9,214 nucleotides of DNA from Bacteroidales bacterium (GTDB taxonomy: Bacteria > Bacteroidota > Bacteroidia > Bacteroidales > UBA12077): assembly GCA_030156305.1 (NCBI GenBank), contig JASGMZ010000108.1, forward strand, positions 1 to 9,214. The letters run 5' to 3'. A program made the position numbers and the translations under genes. Below the pieces are notes generated by a model. That model made no database searches. It saw only the letters and a program-made list of their open reading frames with translations, and was not told where the DNA came from. Shown one piece after another: positions 1-5,822 of this stretch (the stretch's first letter is position 1; the number at the start of each line of letters is the position of its first letter).

Positions 1-40
1 TAATCCTTAAAACATATAGAATAACCTTAAAATACCAACA

Positions 41-48
41 TATATAAA
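41..48 (-). promoter_or_regulatory. Leftward box A (TATA) element near the left edge
   Basis: Read on the minus strand this is TTTATATA, an exact match to the methanogen box A. With the usual archaeal spacing, transcription would start near position 20 and run out of the window to the left. No gene in the window starts downstream of it, so it would serve a CRISPR array or a gene beyond the edge. AT-rich DNA gives such matches by chance, so this is suggestive only. Confidence 0.35.
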
Positions 49-121
49 AAATAAAGAATCTCCATCGAAAAAAACAGTAATACTTTTTTGCATTTTTCTC
101 GGAACAAAATCAGATGCCCCA

Positions 122-129
122 TATATAAA
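122..129 (-). promoter_or_regulatory. Leftward box A (TATA) element downstream of cas4
   Basis: The minus strand reads TTTATATA here, flanked by a T-rich stretch and followed by a short G-rich patch. It lies about 50 nt past the cas4 stop, after a probable terminator, so a separate leftward transcript could begin near position 100. Next to an adaptation module, the obvious candidate is a CRISPR leader promoter, although no repeat is visible within the window. Confidence 0.4.
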
Positions 130-138
130 AGCTAGAAA

Positions 139-158
139 GCAAAATTAAAAAATTTAAT
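139..158 (-). terminator. Possible terminator of the cas1-cas2-cas4 operon
   Basis: Reading leftward past the cas4 stop, the transcript would contain a weak inverted repeat (AAATT, four T, AATTT) rich in T-runs, about 25-40 nt after the stop codon. Archaeal termination needs mainly T-runs, so this is a plausible end for the adaptation operon. It is weak evidence in DNA this AT-rich. Confidence 0.3.
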
Positions 159-179
159 GATCATCATCAAAAATATTAA

Positions 180-773
180 TCACTTACAACACACATTCCT
201 ATAACAGCAATCAATACATTTTCTTTTATTTACTTTAATGCCATCAGGAAATTCCTCATTTTCAATTATATCAAATATCAAATCAACAAATATAATAGCA
301 TCATCAAAATCTTTTTTCTTAAATTCTATTTCCTTAACTAAATTCCCGCTTCTAACATAAACCACATAGCCCTTTTTAACATCCACATCAAAATTATCCT
401 TAATTAACAACCCATAAAGCACCGATTGATACTTATGAGTCTTAAACAACTTATTCTTAAACTCGGCGAACTTATAATCAAGTGGTGAATAACTACCATC
501 CCCGAGCTCTACAATCTCATCCACTACCCCAACAATTCTATACTTTTTAGATGACAAATAAACATCAATGTATTTTGATTTTGCATTTATACTTTTTCTA
601 ATGTATCCTTTGTTTATTTTCTCCCTTAATTCATGAATGTTCCTACCAATAACAACTTTTTCCCTTTTTTCTTCATGCTGTGGAATGCCTAAAACTCTCT
701 CAAAATAAACAAATCTCGGGCAATACATATACTCCACAACATCGGAAACTGTTATCATCTCTTCATCGCTCAT
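180..773 (-). CDS. cas4: CRISPR-associated exonuclease Cas4 (RecB-like, Fe-S)
   Basis: This 197-residue protein is a Cas4 nuclease, which trims prespacers and helps Cas1-Cas2 choose correctly oriented, PAM-adjacent spacers. The RecB-family core is visible: H47 (GRNIHE), D85 (VGVVDE), the D99-x-K101 pair (PLDYK) and the Q116...Y120 helix (QSVLY). The iron-sulphur cluster ligands are C18 (MYCPR) and a C-terminal cluster CIDCCYRNVCCK at 186-197, giving C186, C189 and C195 as likely ligands. C190 and C196 make doubled cysteines, and the protein ends one residue after the last one. The start follows GGTG at 780-783 (minus strand), 6 nt upstream. The ATG abuts the cas2 stop, so translation is probably coupled. 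Family assignment is firm. Confidence 0.95.
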   Translation of the reverse strand: MSDEEMITVSDVVEYMYCPRFVYFERVLGIPQHEEKREKVVIGRNIHELREKINKGYIRKSINAKSKYIDVYLSSKKYRIVGVVDEIVELGDGSYSPLDYKFAEFKNKLFKTHKYQSVLYGLLIKDNFDVDVKKGYVVYVRSGNLVKEIEFKKKDFDDAIIFVDLIFDIIENEEFPDGIKVNKRKCIDCCYRNVCCK

Positions 774-1067
774 TTAAAGCACCAGCGTATTTTTATTATC
801 GGTGATTAAATCTTTATCAAATTCTTCCCCCACACATATCAAACTTCCAAAACATTTTTTGCATACTGGTATGATGTATATTTTATCGTTCTCACCACCA
901 TTCTTAAGAATATTTTCACAAAAAACCCTGAGCTCATCCACTCTATTGTTATTTAAACTTCCTGCAAAAACCGACTTTTGAATCCTATAAAGTCCATAAT
1001 TTAAGCATTTATCCGATATTTTTTTCCTTATTTTATTATCACTAATGTCATAAATCACATAAATCAT
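774..1067 (-). CDS. cas2: CRISPR-associated endoribonuclease-fold protein Cas2
   Basis: This 97-residue protein is Cas2, the dimeric ferredoxin-like scaffold that joins two Cas1 dimers into the spacer integrase. The N-terminus MIYVIYDISDNKIRKK has the family beta strand ending in the conserved Asp7, followed by the helix and the QKSVFAG strand (30-36). Length is typical. It carries five cysteines, including a CKKC pair at 69-72, which may bind metal or form a disulphide; this is inference. Its ATG overlaps the cas1 stop in an ATGA (1064-1067) and is preceded by a G5A purine-rich Shine-Dalgarno site, so it is probably translated by coupling with cas1. Its stop touches the cas4 start codon. Confidence 0.95.
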   Translation of the reverse strand: MIYVIYDISDNKIRKKISDKCLNYGLYRIQKSVFAGSLNNNRVDELRVFCENILKNGGENDKIYIIPVCKKCFGSLICVGEEFDKDLITDNKNTLVL

Positions 1068-2068
1068 AAAATCTTCCCCCTTATTGATTTGGCAATCTCA
1101 TAACATTCCTTTTGTATAAAATCAGGCAATAAATATTTTTTATTCTTAAAATAAAACTCCTTTCCAAATACATTATCTTTTATATATGGTGCAAATTCCC
1201 CCTTTCCATTATCAGATAATGAAATCCCGTTTTCCAAAGTATCAAAATGATTATCCTTAACTTTTTTAGAGTTTATAAAATTCACAACTCCCCTATCGAT
1301 ATGAGCTCTATACATTTCAATTACATCATAAACCAACGTGGTTTTATTATAATTATCGGCATGTATAAAACCAACATATGGGTCTAAACCTGCAATAATA
1401 AGGCATTTTTCAACCATTGGATAAAGCATTCCGTATCCATAATTTAGAAGGGCATTAAACCTATCTTTTGCAGGTCTTCTACTTCTTTCTTTGAATTTAT
1501 AATTCTTAGGTAGGGCATGATTTATACCTTCAAAGTAGTATTTTGAAGCAATTCCTTCTATCCCAATTATTGTATCTTTTATTTCCCTATGGGGTAATTT
1601 ATCATCAATATTGTTTGTGTATTGGGTGAGCTCCTCCATACAGTTATCAATGTTTTTTATTATTGTATCAAAATCCCCCTTATGGTTATGATTCTTTTTT
1701 AAGTCTTTTAAATAGCCTATTTGGTTTTCCATCTTTCTTTTAATCCAATTCGATGCAAACCTTATGCCTTCAATGGATTCACTAAATTTTAGCTGACTTC
1801 TTCGAGTTTTAGCAGTTTTTCCAATTCTACAATGCCAAATCATACCTGTTGGTTCTTCCCATTTTAAAAATATTATTGGAATGTTATTTTCAATAGCGAG
1901 AGATACCGCCCCTGTAGTGATTGTTCCATTGTTTGAAAGGATTATTCTTTCTATTTTGCTTGCAGGTATATCTGTTTTTATGATTTTACCATCTTTTTCC
2001 AGTTCCACGTGGAATCTATCTTCTTTTTTAGATAGAAAAAATCCATTAGTTTTTAAAAGTAAATCCAT
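1064..2068 (-). CDS. cas1: CRISPR-associated integrase Cas1
   Basis: This 334-residue protein is Cas1, the metal-dependent integrase that inserts spacers at the leader end of the CRISPR array. The N-terminal beta domain (about 1-75) leads to the helical catalytic domain. The metal ligands can be read directly: E171 in GIEGIASKYYF, H236 in GFIHAD, and E251 with D248 nearby in LVYDVIEMYR. The NYGYGMLYPMVE segment (209-220) is also typical. Length is normal and the gene is intact. The start is preceded by GTGG at about 4 nt. It is the first gene of the leftward operon cas1-cas2-cas4 and diverges from cas8b. Putting cas4 after cas2 instead of before cas1 is less common in I-B loci. Confidence 0.97.
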   Translation of the reverse strand: MDLLLKTNGFFLSKKEDRFHVELEKDGKIIKTDIPASKIERIILSNNGTITTGAVSLAIENNIPIIFLKWEEPTGMIWHCRIGKTAKTRRSQLKFSESIEGIRFASNWIKRKMENQIGYLKDLKKNHNHKGDFDTIIKNIDNCMEELTQYTNNIDDKLPHREIKDTIIGIEGIASKYYFEGINHALPKNYKFKERSRRPAKDRFNALLNYGYGMLYPMVEKCLIIAGLDPYVGFIHADNYNKTTLVYDVIEMYRAHIDRGVVNFINSKKVKDNHFDTLENGISLSDNGKGEFAPYIKDNVFGKEFYFKNKKYLLPDFIQKECYEIAKSIRGKIL

Positions 2069-2106
2069 ATTCCCACAATTTATTTTCTAATTTTAAAATA
2101 AAAAAA

Positions 2107-2118
2107 TTATATATATGT
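2107..2118 (-). promoter_or_regulatory. Probable box A of the cas1-cas2-cas4 operon
   Basis: On the minus strand this reads CATATATATAA, a near match to an archaeal box A. It lies about 40-50 nt upstream of the cas1 ATG, which predicts a start of transcription near 2085 and a leader of under 20 nt. It is the best candidate in the interval, but the whole stretch is alternating A and T, so the exact position is uncertain. Confidence 0.4.
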
Positions 2119-2120
2119 TA

Positions 2121-2131
2121 TTAAATATAAT
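2121..2131 (+). promoter_or_regulatory. Probable box A of the cas8b-led interference operon
   Basis: TTAAATATAAT resembles the TTTAAATA form of the archaeal box A. Standard spacing puts the transcription start near 2150, downstream of the first possible cas8b ATG at 2147 but upstream of the ATG at 2183. This agrees with the Shine-Dalgarno evidence for the later start. It sits between the two copies of a direct repeat described in the findings. Confidence 0.4.
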
Positions 2132-2174
2132 TATTACTATACATATATGTTAATATCTATTTATAGTATTAATT

Positions 2175-2178
2175 GGTG
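2175..2178 (+). promoter_or_regulatory. Ribosome binding site that fixes the cas8b start
   Basis: GGTG lies 4 nt before the ATG at 2183 and matches the methanogen anti-Shine-Dalgarno. The in-frame ATG at 2147 has no such site, so 2183 is preferred. Confidence 0.6.
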
Positions 2179-2182
2179 TAGT

Positions 2183-4039
2183 ATGTTATCAAATGTAGCA
2201 CAAATTGGAAACTATGTAATAAAAAATGAAGAAAAAGATTTAAACAATCCATTATCAATATTGGTTGAAAATCCAAATGTGAAAGGAAATTATAAGGATA
2301 TATTGAAAATAACTTTTGATTATAATACGTTGGAGTATTTAGGAGTGTATATTGATGAATTTGATAAGGGCAAAATATTAAAATTAATGTATAAAGCAGG
2401 GGCTTCCAACGGTGCTGATTTTTCACCAACTTCAAAAATTACAGAACCTGAAAAAACGCTGAAAAAAAAGATAATCAAGGCAGTATCTGAAACAAGAAAA
2501 TATAAAGATTATAAAGAATCTCATTTACTTAAAAAATTGGAAAAATCCCTAAAAGATAACGAGGATAAAATTTTAAAAGATATCATCGACAAAAAGGGAA
2601 AGGATGGCACAATACTCACCATAACATTTAGAGATGGTGAAAATGAATATTTTGTCGGAGATATTCAGGAGTTCAGAAATTATTTCATATACAAAGCTAC
2701 CATGGATTATTATTATATAAAAACTGGAAACATAAATTCAAAGAGCTCCGGCGTATGTTCAATATGTAATGAAGAAAATGAAGAAGTATATGGTCTGTTT
2801 AGAAAATTTGGGTTTTACACAGTGGATAAAATTGGAAATGTAAGTGGATTTAATCCAAATGAAGCATGGAAAACCTTTCCAATATGTTTAAAATGTGCAT
2901 TGGCTGTTGAAGAGGGGAAAAAATATTTGGATGAAAATTTAAGGGGCAGATTTTACGGAACAGAATTTTATATGATTCCAAAGGTCTTATTTGACAAAGA
3001 CATGGAGCGAATCCTAAATAGGTATAATGACTTAGTAAAAAATGTGGGAATCAACAAGGATTATTCTAGAAATGAAAAACATTTGCTGAGATTTCTAAAA
3101 AACAGGGATATTTACTGCTACACTACATTCATGTTCTTCAACGAAGGTAATGATTTCAAAGTTCTTCAAATGATTGAGGATGTTCTTCCTTCAAGGTTCA
3201 GTATATTATACAACGCCATGGAAAAAACTGAAAACATGCCAGTATTCAAAAGCTATAAAATAAATGCGGATTTAAAAAGGCTAAATAAAGATCAGCGGGA
3301 GTATCTAACTTCAATATTCAAAAATAGTGAGGATTTAGAGGGGTTGAAGTTTTTATTTGGATATATTAAGGAATTTGTTGATAACGATAACGAAGTATTT
3401 TTAAAACTTATGAACAGCGTATTTTCAAATGAAAAAATTGATTATCATTACCTAATTAACCAATTTATCTCAAAAATACGGCGAGAATTCACAAATAACA
3501 AATCTATCAGTTTATCCGCATACAAATCATTTATGGTTATTTACTTCCTAATTAACACAAATCTACTCAATACTAACCTAAAACCGAGGGGTGAAATCAT
3601 CACAGAAAAATCCACATATGATTACAGTGAAATAGATAAGTTTTTTGAAGATTATGGGGAGTTTTTCAACAGTGAGGATAAAAAAACAGTGTTTTTAACT
3701 GGTGTGTTGGTTAATAAACTTTTAAACCTTCAATATCAAAAACGACAGTCAAAACCGTTTTTAGCGAAACTTCATGGTTTAAAATTGGATAAATCCAAAG
3801 TTGAAAATATATTCAAAGAGGCAACTCAAAAATTAATGGAATATGGGCAGGAGGATAATATAAATTATTATTCCCGCCTAAAAGAAGAAACTGCACGCAG
3901 ATTTATAGAATCTGGTGGCAATTGGAATTTATCAAACAATGAAATATCTTATATATTTTCATTGGGCATTTCCATGAGCTCCGTTTTTGACAACCTACAC
4001 AAAAACAATAATGAGGGGGAGGAAAATGAGCAATACTGA
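2183..4039 (+). CDS. cas8b: Type I-B Cascade large subunit Cas8b (Csh1-like)
   Basis: This is the large subunit of the type I-B effector, which in the family recognises the PAM and starts target DNA unwinding. From ATG 2183 it is 618 residues, within the normal range. The N-terminus MLSNVAQIGNYVI is typical of Csh1. A zinc-finger-like set of two CxxC pairs is visible: C192/C195 (CSIC) and C235/C238 (CLKC). The C-terminal part (about 500-618) is helix-rich and resembles the small-subunit-like region of Cas8b. An in-frame ATG at 2147 would add 12 residues but lacks a ribosome binding site and probably precedes the transcription start. The gene overlaps cas7 by 14 nt. Subfamily assignment rests on the start, the cysteine pairs and the gene context. 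Confidence 0.88.
   Translation: MLSNVAQIGNYVIKNEEKDLNNPLSILVENPNVKGNYKDILKITFDYNTLEYLGVYIDEFDKGKILKLMYKAGASNGADFSPTSKITEPEKTLKKKIIKAVSETRKYKDYKESHLLKKLEKSLKDNEDKILKDIIDKKGKDGTILTITFRDGENEYFVGDIQEFRNYFIYKATMDYYYIKTGNINSKSSGVCSICNEENEEVYGLFRKFGFYTVDKIGNVSGFNPNEAWKTFPICLKCALAVEEGKKYLDENLRGRFYGTEFYMIPKVLFDKDMERILNRYNDLVKNVGINKDYSRNEKHLLRFLKNRDIYCYTTFMFFNEGNDFKVLQMIEDVLPSRFSILYNAMEKTENMPVFKSYKINADLKRLNKDQREYLTSIFKNSEDLEGLKFLFGYIKEFVDNDNEVFLKLMNSVFSNEKIDYHYLINQFISKIRREFTNNKSISLSAYKSFMVIYFLINTNLLNTNLKPRGEIITEKSTYDYSEIDKFFEDYGEFFNSEDKKTVFLTGVLVNKLLNLQYQKRQSKPFLAKLHGLKLDKSKVENIFKEATQKLMEYGQEDNINYYSRLKEETARRFIESGGNWNLSNNEISYIFSLGISMSSVFDNLHKNNNEGEENEQY
3689..4039 (+). CDS. Possible internal start for a Cas11b small subunit
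   Basis: No separate small-subunit gene is present. In type I-B, I-C and I-D systems the small subunit Cas11 is known to be translated from an internal start inside the 3' part of cas8. Here an in-frame GTG at 3689 is preceded by GAGGAT at 3674-3679, with 9 nt between, and would give a 116-residue helical protein beginning (f)MFLTGVLVNKLLNLQYQ, a sensible helix start and a sensible length. An in-frame ATG further upstream, near 3531, has no ribosome binding site. The spacing is on the long side, so this is an inference, not an established gene. Confidence 0.3.
   Translation: MFLTGVLVNKLLNLQYQKRQSKPFLAKLHGLKLDKSKVENIFKEATQKLMEYGQEDNINYYSRLKEETARRFIESGGNWNLSNNEISYIFSLGISMSSVFDNLHKNNNEGEENEQY
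4015..4022 (+). promoter_or_regulatory. Strong ribosome binding site for cas7
   Basis: GGGGGAGG lies just before the ATG at 4026 and inside the last codons of cas8b. It selects this ATG over an in-frame ATG at 3987, which would add 13 unrelated-looking residues. Confidence 0.65.
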
Positions 4040-5012
4040 ATCAAATGGCATAAACAGAAGTGAATTAATATTTTTATACGATGTCCAATATGCAAATCCA
4101 AATGGGGACCCATTGGATGATAACAAGCCAAGAATTGACCCATCAACTGGAATAAATTTAGTAAGTGATGTTAGATTAAAAAGAACTATCAGGGACTATT
4201 TAAATGAATTTAAAGGGGAGGAAATATTTGTAAGGGAAATTGAAGACGATGAAGGTAATATTCAAGATGCAAAGTTGAGGGCTGAGGACTTCCTGTATGA
4301 TGAAAATAACAATAAAATTGATAAATCAAATCTAAAACTAAATGAAATGAAAGAAATAATGAAGAATAACATTTTAAACAGCTGTATCGATGTTAGACTT
4401 TTTGGGGGTACAATACCTATTGAATTAAAGAAAAACAAGGGAGGTTCTATTACACTTACAGGACCTGTTCAGTTTAGATTTGGGAAGTCTCTCCACAAAG
4501 TAGAGCCAATGTTTATAAAGGGGACTGGAGCATTTGCATCTGGAAAGGATAAAGGACAAAAAACTTTTAGGGAAGAATATGTCGTTCCATACTCTTTAAT
4601 ATCATTTTATGGAATAATAAATGAAAATGCCGCAAAACATACCAATCTATCAAAAGAAGACATAGATAAACTTATTGATGCAGTATGGAATGGGACAAAA
4701 AACCTAATTAGCAGAAGTAAAATGGGACAAACTCCAAGGTTATTAATTAAAGTGAATTACAAGGAAAACAACTACCATATTGGAGATTTGGACAAATGCT
4801 TAGCTATTAAATCCGATGTCAAAGACGAGGAAATTAGGAGCTCCGATGACTATGAAATTGACATGACAAAATTAATTGATATTCTACTGAAAAATAAAGA
4901 TAAAATTGAAAATGTTGAATACGTATGGGATGATAGATTAAAACTAACTTACAACGGTGAGGAGTTTAAATTCAATGTCGATGGAATTGAGTTTAAAGAA
5001 ATTGTTATTTAA
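4026..5012 (+). CDS. cas7: Type I-B Cascade backbone subunit Cas7 (Csh2)
   Basis: Cas7 polymerises along the crRNA spacer to form the Cascade backbone. This 328-residue protein shows clear Csh2/DevR-family marks: LYDVQYANPNGDPLDDNKPR at 17-36, SDVRLKRTIRDYL at 47-59, the CIDVRLFGG segment from 120, and LTGPVQFRFGKSLH at 144-157. Length is typical and the gene is intact. The start at 4026 is supported by a GGGGGAGG site and begins 14 nt before the cas8b stop, so the two subunits are translationally coupled. As the most abundant Cascade subunit it might be expected to need the strongest ribosome binding site of the operon, which is what is seen. Confidence 0.95.
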   Translation: MSNTESNGINRSELIFLYDVQYANPNGDPLDDNKPRIDPSTGINLVSDVRLKRTIRDYLNEFKGEEIFVREIEDDEGNIQDAKLRAEDFLYDENNNKIDKSNLKLNEMKEIMKNNILNSCIDVRLFGGTIPIELKKNKGGSITLTGPVQFRFGKSLHKVEPMFIKGTGAFASGKDKGQKTFREEYVVPYSLISFYGIINENAAKHTNLSKEDIDKLIDAVWNGTKNLISRSKMGQTPRLLIKVNYKENNYHIGDLDKCLAIKSDVKDEEIRSSDDYEIDMTKLIDILLKNKDKIENVEYVWDDRLKLTYNGEEFKFNVDGIEFKEIVI

Positions 5013-5029
5013 ACTTCAATTTTAAATTT

Positions 5030-5037
5030 TTTAAATA
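5030..5037 (+). promoter_or_regulatory. Possible internal promoter before cas5-cas3-cas6
   Basis: TTTAAATA is an exact match to the TTTA(T/A)ATA box A and lies in the only sizeable gap (67 nt) of the rightward operon. The predicted start near 5060 would leave a leader of about 20 nt before cas5. It could allow cas5, cas3 and cas6 to be expressed separately from cas8b-cas7. The surrounding DNA is A/T-only, so chance is a real alternative. Confidence 0.35.
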
Positions 5038-5079
5038 TTTTAGACGTATTCATTAAAACAAGGATGTAAAAGTGAGAAT

Positions 5080-5805
5080 ATGAAACTAATAGTTTTTGAT
5101 ATATGGGGGGACTATGGACATTTTAAAAAAATTTATACAACTACGAGCCCACTATCTTATGATTTTCCCCCAAAAACTTCAATATATGGCATATTGGGGG
5201 CATTTTTGGGATTGGATAAAGAGGACTATTTAAAGCATATAAATAAAAATACTGTAAAGATAGCCCTAAGAATAAAAAATCCCATACAAAAAACCAATAT
5301 CGCCCTAAATCTAATTGATACAAAAAAAGGCAGGGTAAAAGGACCGGGTTTTAATCTAATAAATGGCAGAACACAAATACGATTTGAAATGCTTAAAAAT
5401 CCAAAATATAGGTTGTATGTTCATTTAACGGATGAGGGACTATATTCAAAATTAAAGAAATTGTTGGAACAGCATAAAACAGTATATATTATATCGTTGG
5501 GACTATCGGAGCTCATAGCAAATTTTGAATATATAGGGGAGTTTGAGGTTGAGAAAAAAGTTTCCTATAATGAATACACGCTCATTAACTCATTAATTAG
5601 GCGAGATAATATAATAAATGATGATATTAATTTGGAAATAGATAGGGAGTATTTATTTTCAAAGATACCAAATGAGATGGATGAAAATAGAATAACCACG
5701 GAGTATATAGATATATTTTACGAACGAAATGGAGAACCAATAAGTTGCAAGGTTAAAGAGTATTACCCTATTCCAGAACTAAAAGAGAATATTACCTTTA
5801 TTTAG
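5080..5805 (+). CDS. cas5: Type I-B Cascade subunit Cas5
   Basis: Cas5 caps the 5' handle of the crRNA and contacts Cas8b in the Cascade complex. This 241-residue protein has the conserved RAMP N-terminus MKLIVFDIWGDYGHFKKIYT, followed by SPLSYDFPPKTSIYGILGAFLG at about 23-44, which is diagnostic of Cas5 in I-B systems. The RTQIRFEML segment at 97-105 and YIISLGLSEL at 136-145 complete the pattern. GTGAG lies 5 nt before the ATG. It follows cas7 after 67 nt and precedes cas3 by 17 nt. In I-B systems crRNA cutting is done by Cas6, so a structural role is expected here. Confidence 0.93.
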   Translation: MKLIVFDIWGDYGHFKKIYTTTSPLSYDFPPKTSIYGILGAFLGLDKEDYLKHINKNTVKIALRIKNPIQKTNIALNLIDTKKGRVKGPGFNLINGRTQIRFEMLKNPKYRLYVHLTDEGLYSKLKKLLEQHKTVYIISLGLSELIANFEYIGEFEVEKKVSYNEYTLINSLIRRDNIINDDINLEIDREYLFSKIPNEMDENRITTEYIDIFYERNGEPISCKVKEYYPIPELKENITFI

Positions 5806-5822
5806 ATATTGGGGGACTCTAT

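Noticed and set aside
7..93. A 28-codon minus-strand reading frame (MQKSITVFFDG...)
   Set aside because: It has no ribosome binding site, is rich in Phe, Ile and Leu as random AT-rich DNA would be, and resembles nothing I recognise.
1881..2090. Plus-strand frame over the start of cas1, and similar frames opposite cas8b, cas5, cas3 and cas6
   Set aside because: They lie antisense to or out of frame with well-supported cas genes, lack ribosome binding sites, and have low-complexity composition.
2147..2182. Upstream in-frame ATG for cas8b adding 12 residues
   Set aside because: There is no Shine-Dalgarno site and the likely transcription start lies at or after it. The 2183 ATG has GGTG at 4 nt and gives the usual family N-terminus.
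3987..4025. Upstream in-frame ATG for cas7 adding 13 residues
   Set aside because: The added residues do not look like Csh2, and the strong GGGGGAGG site points to 4026.
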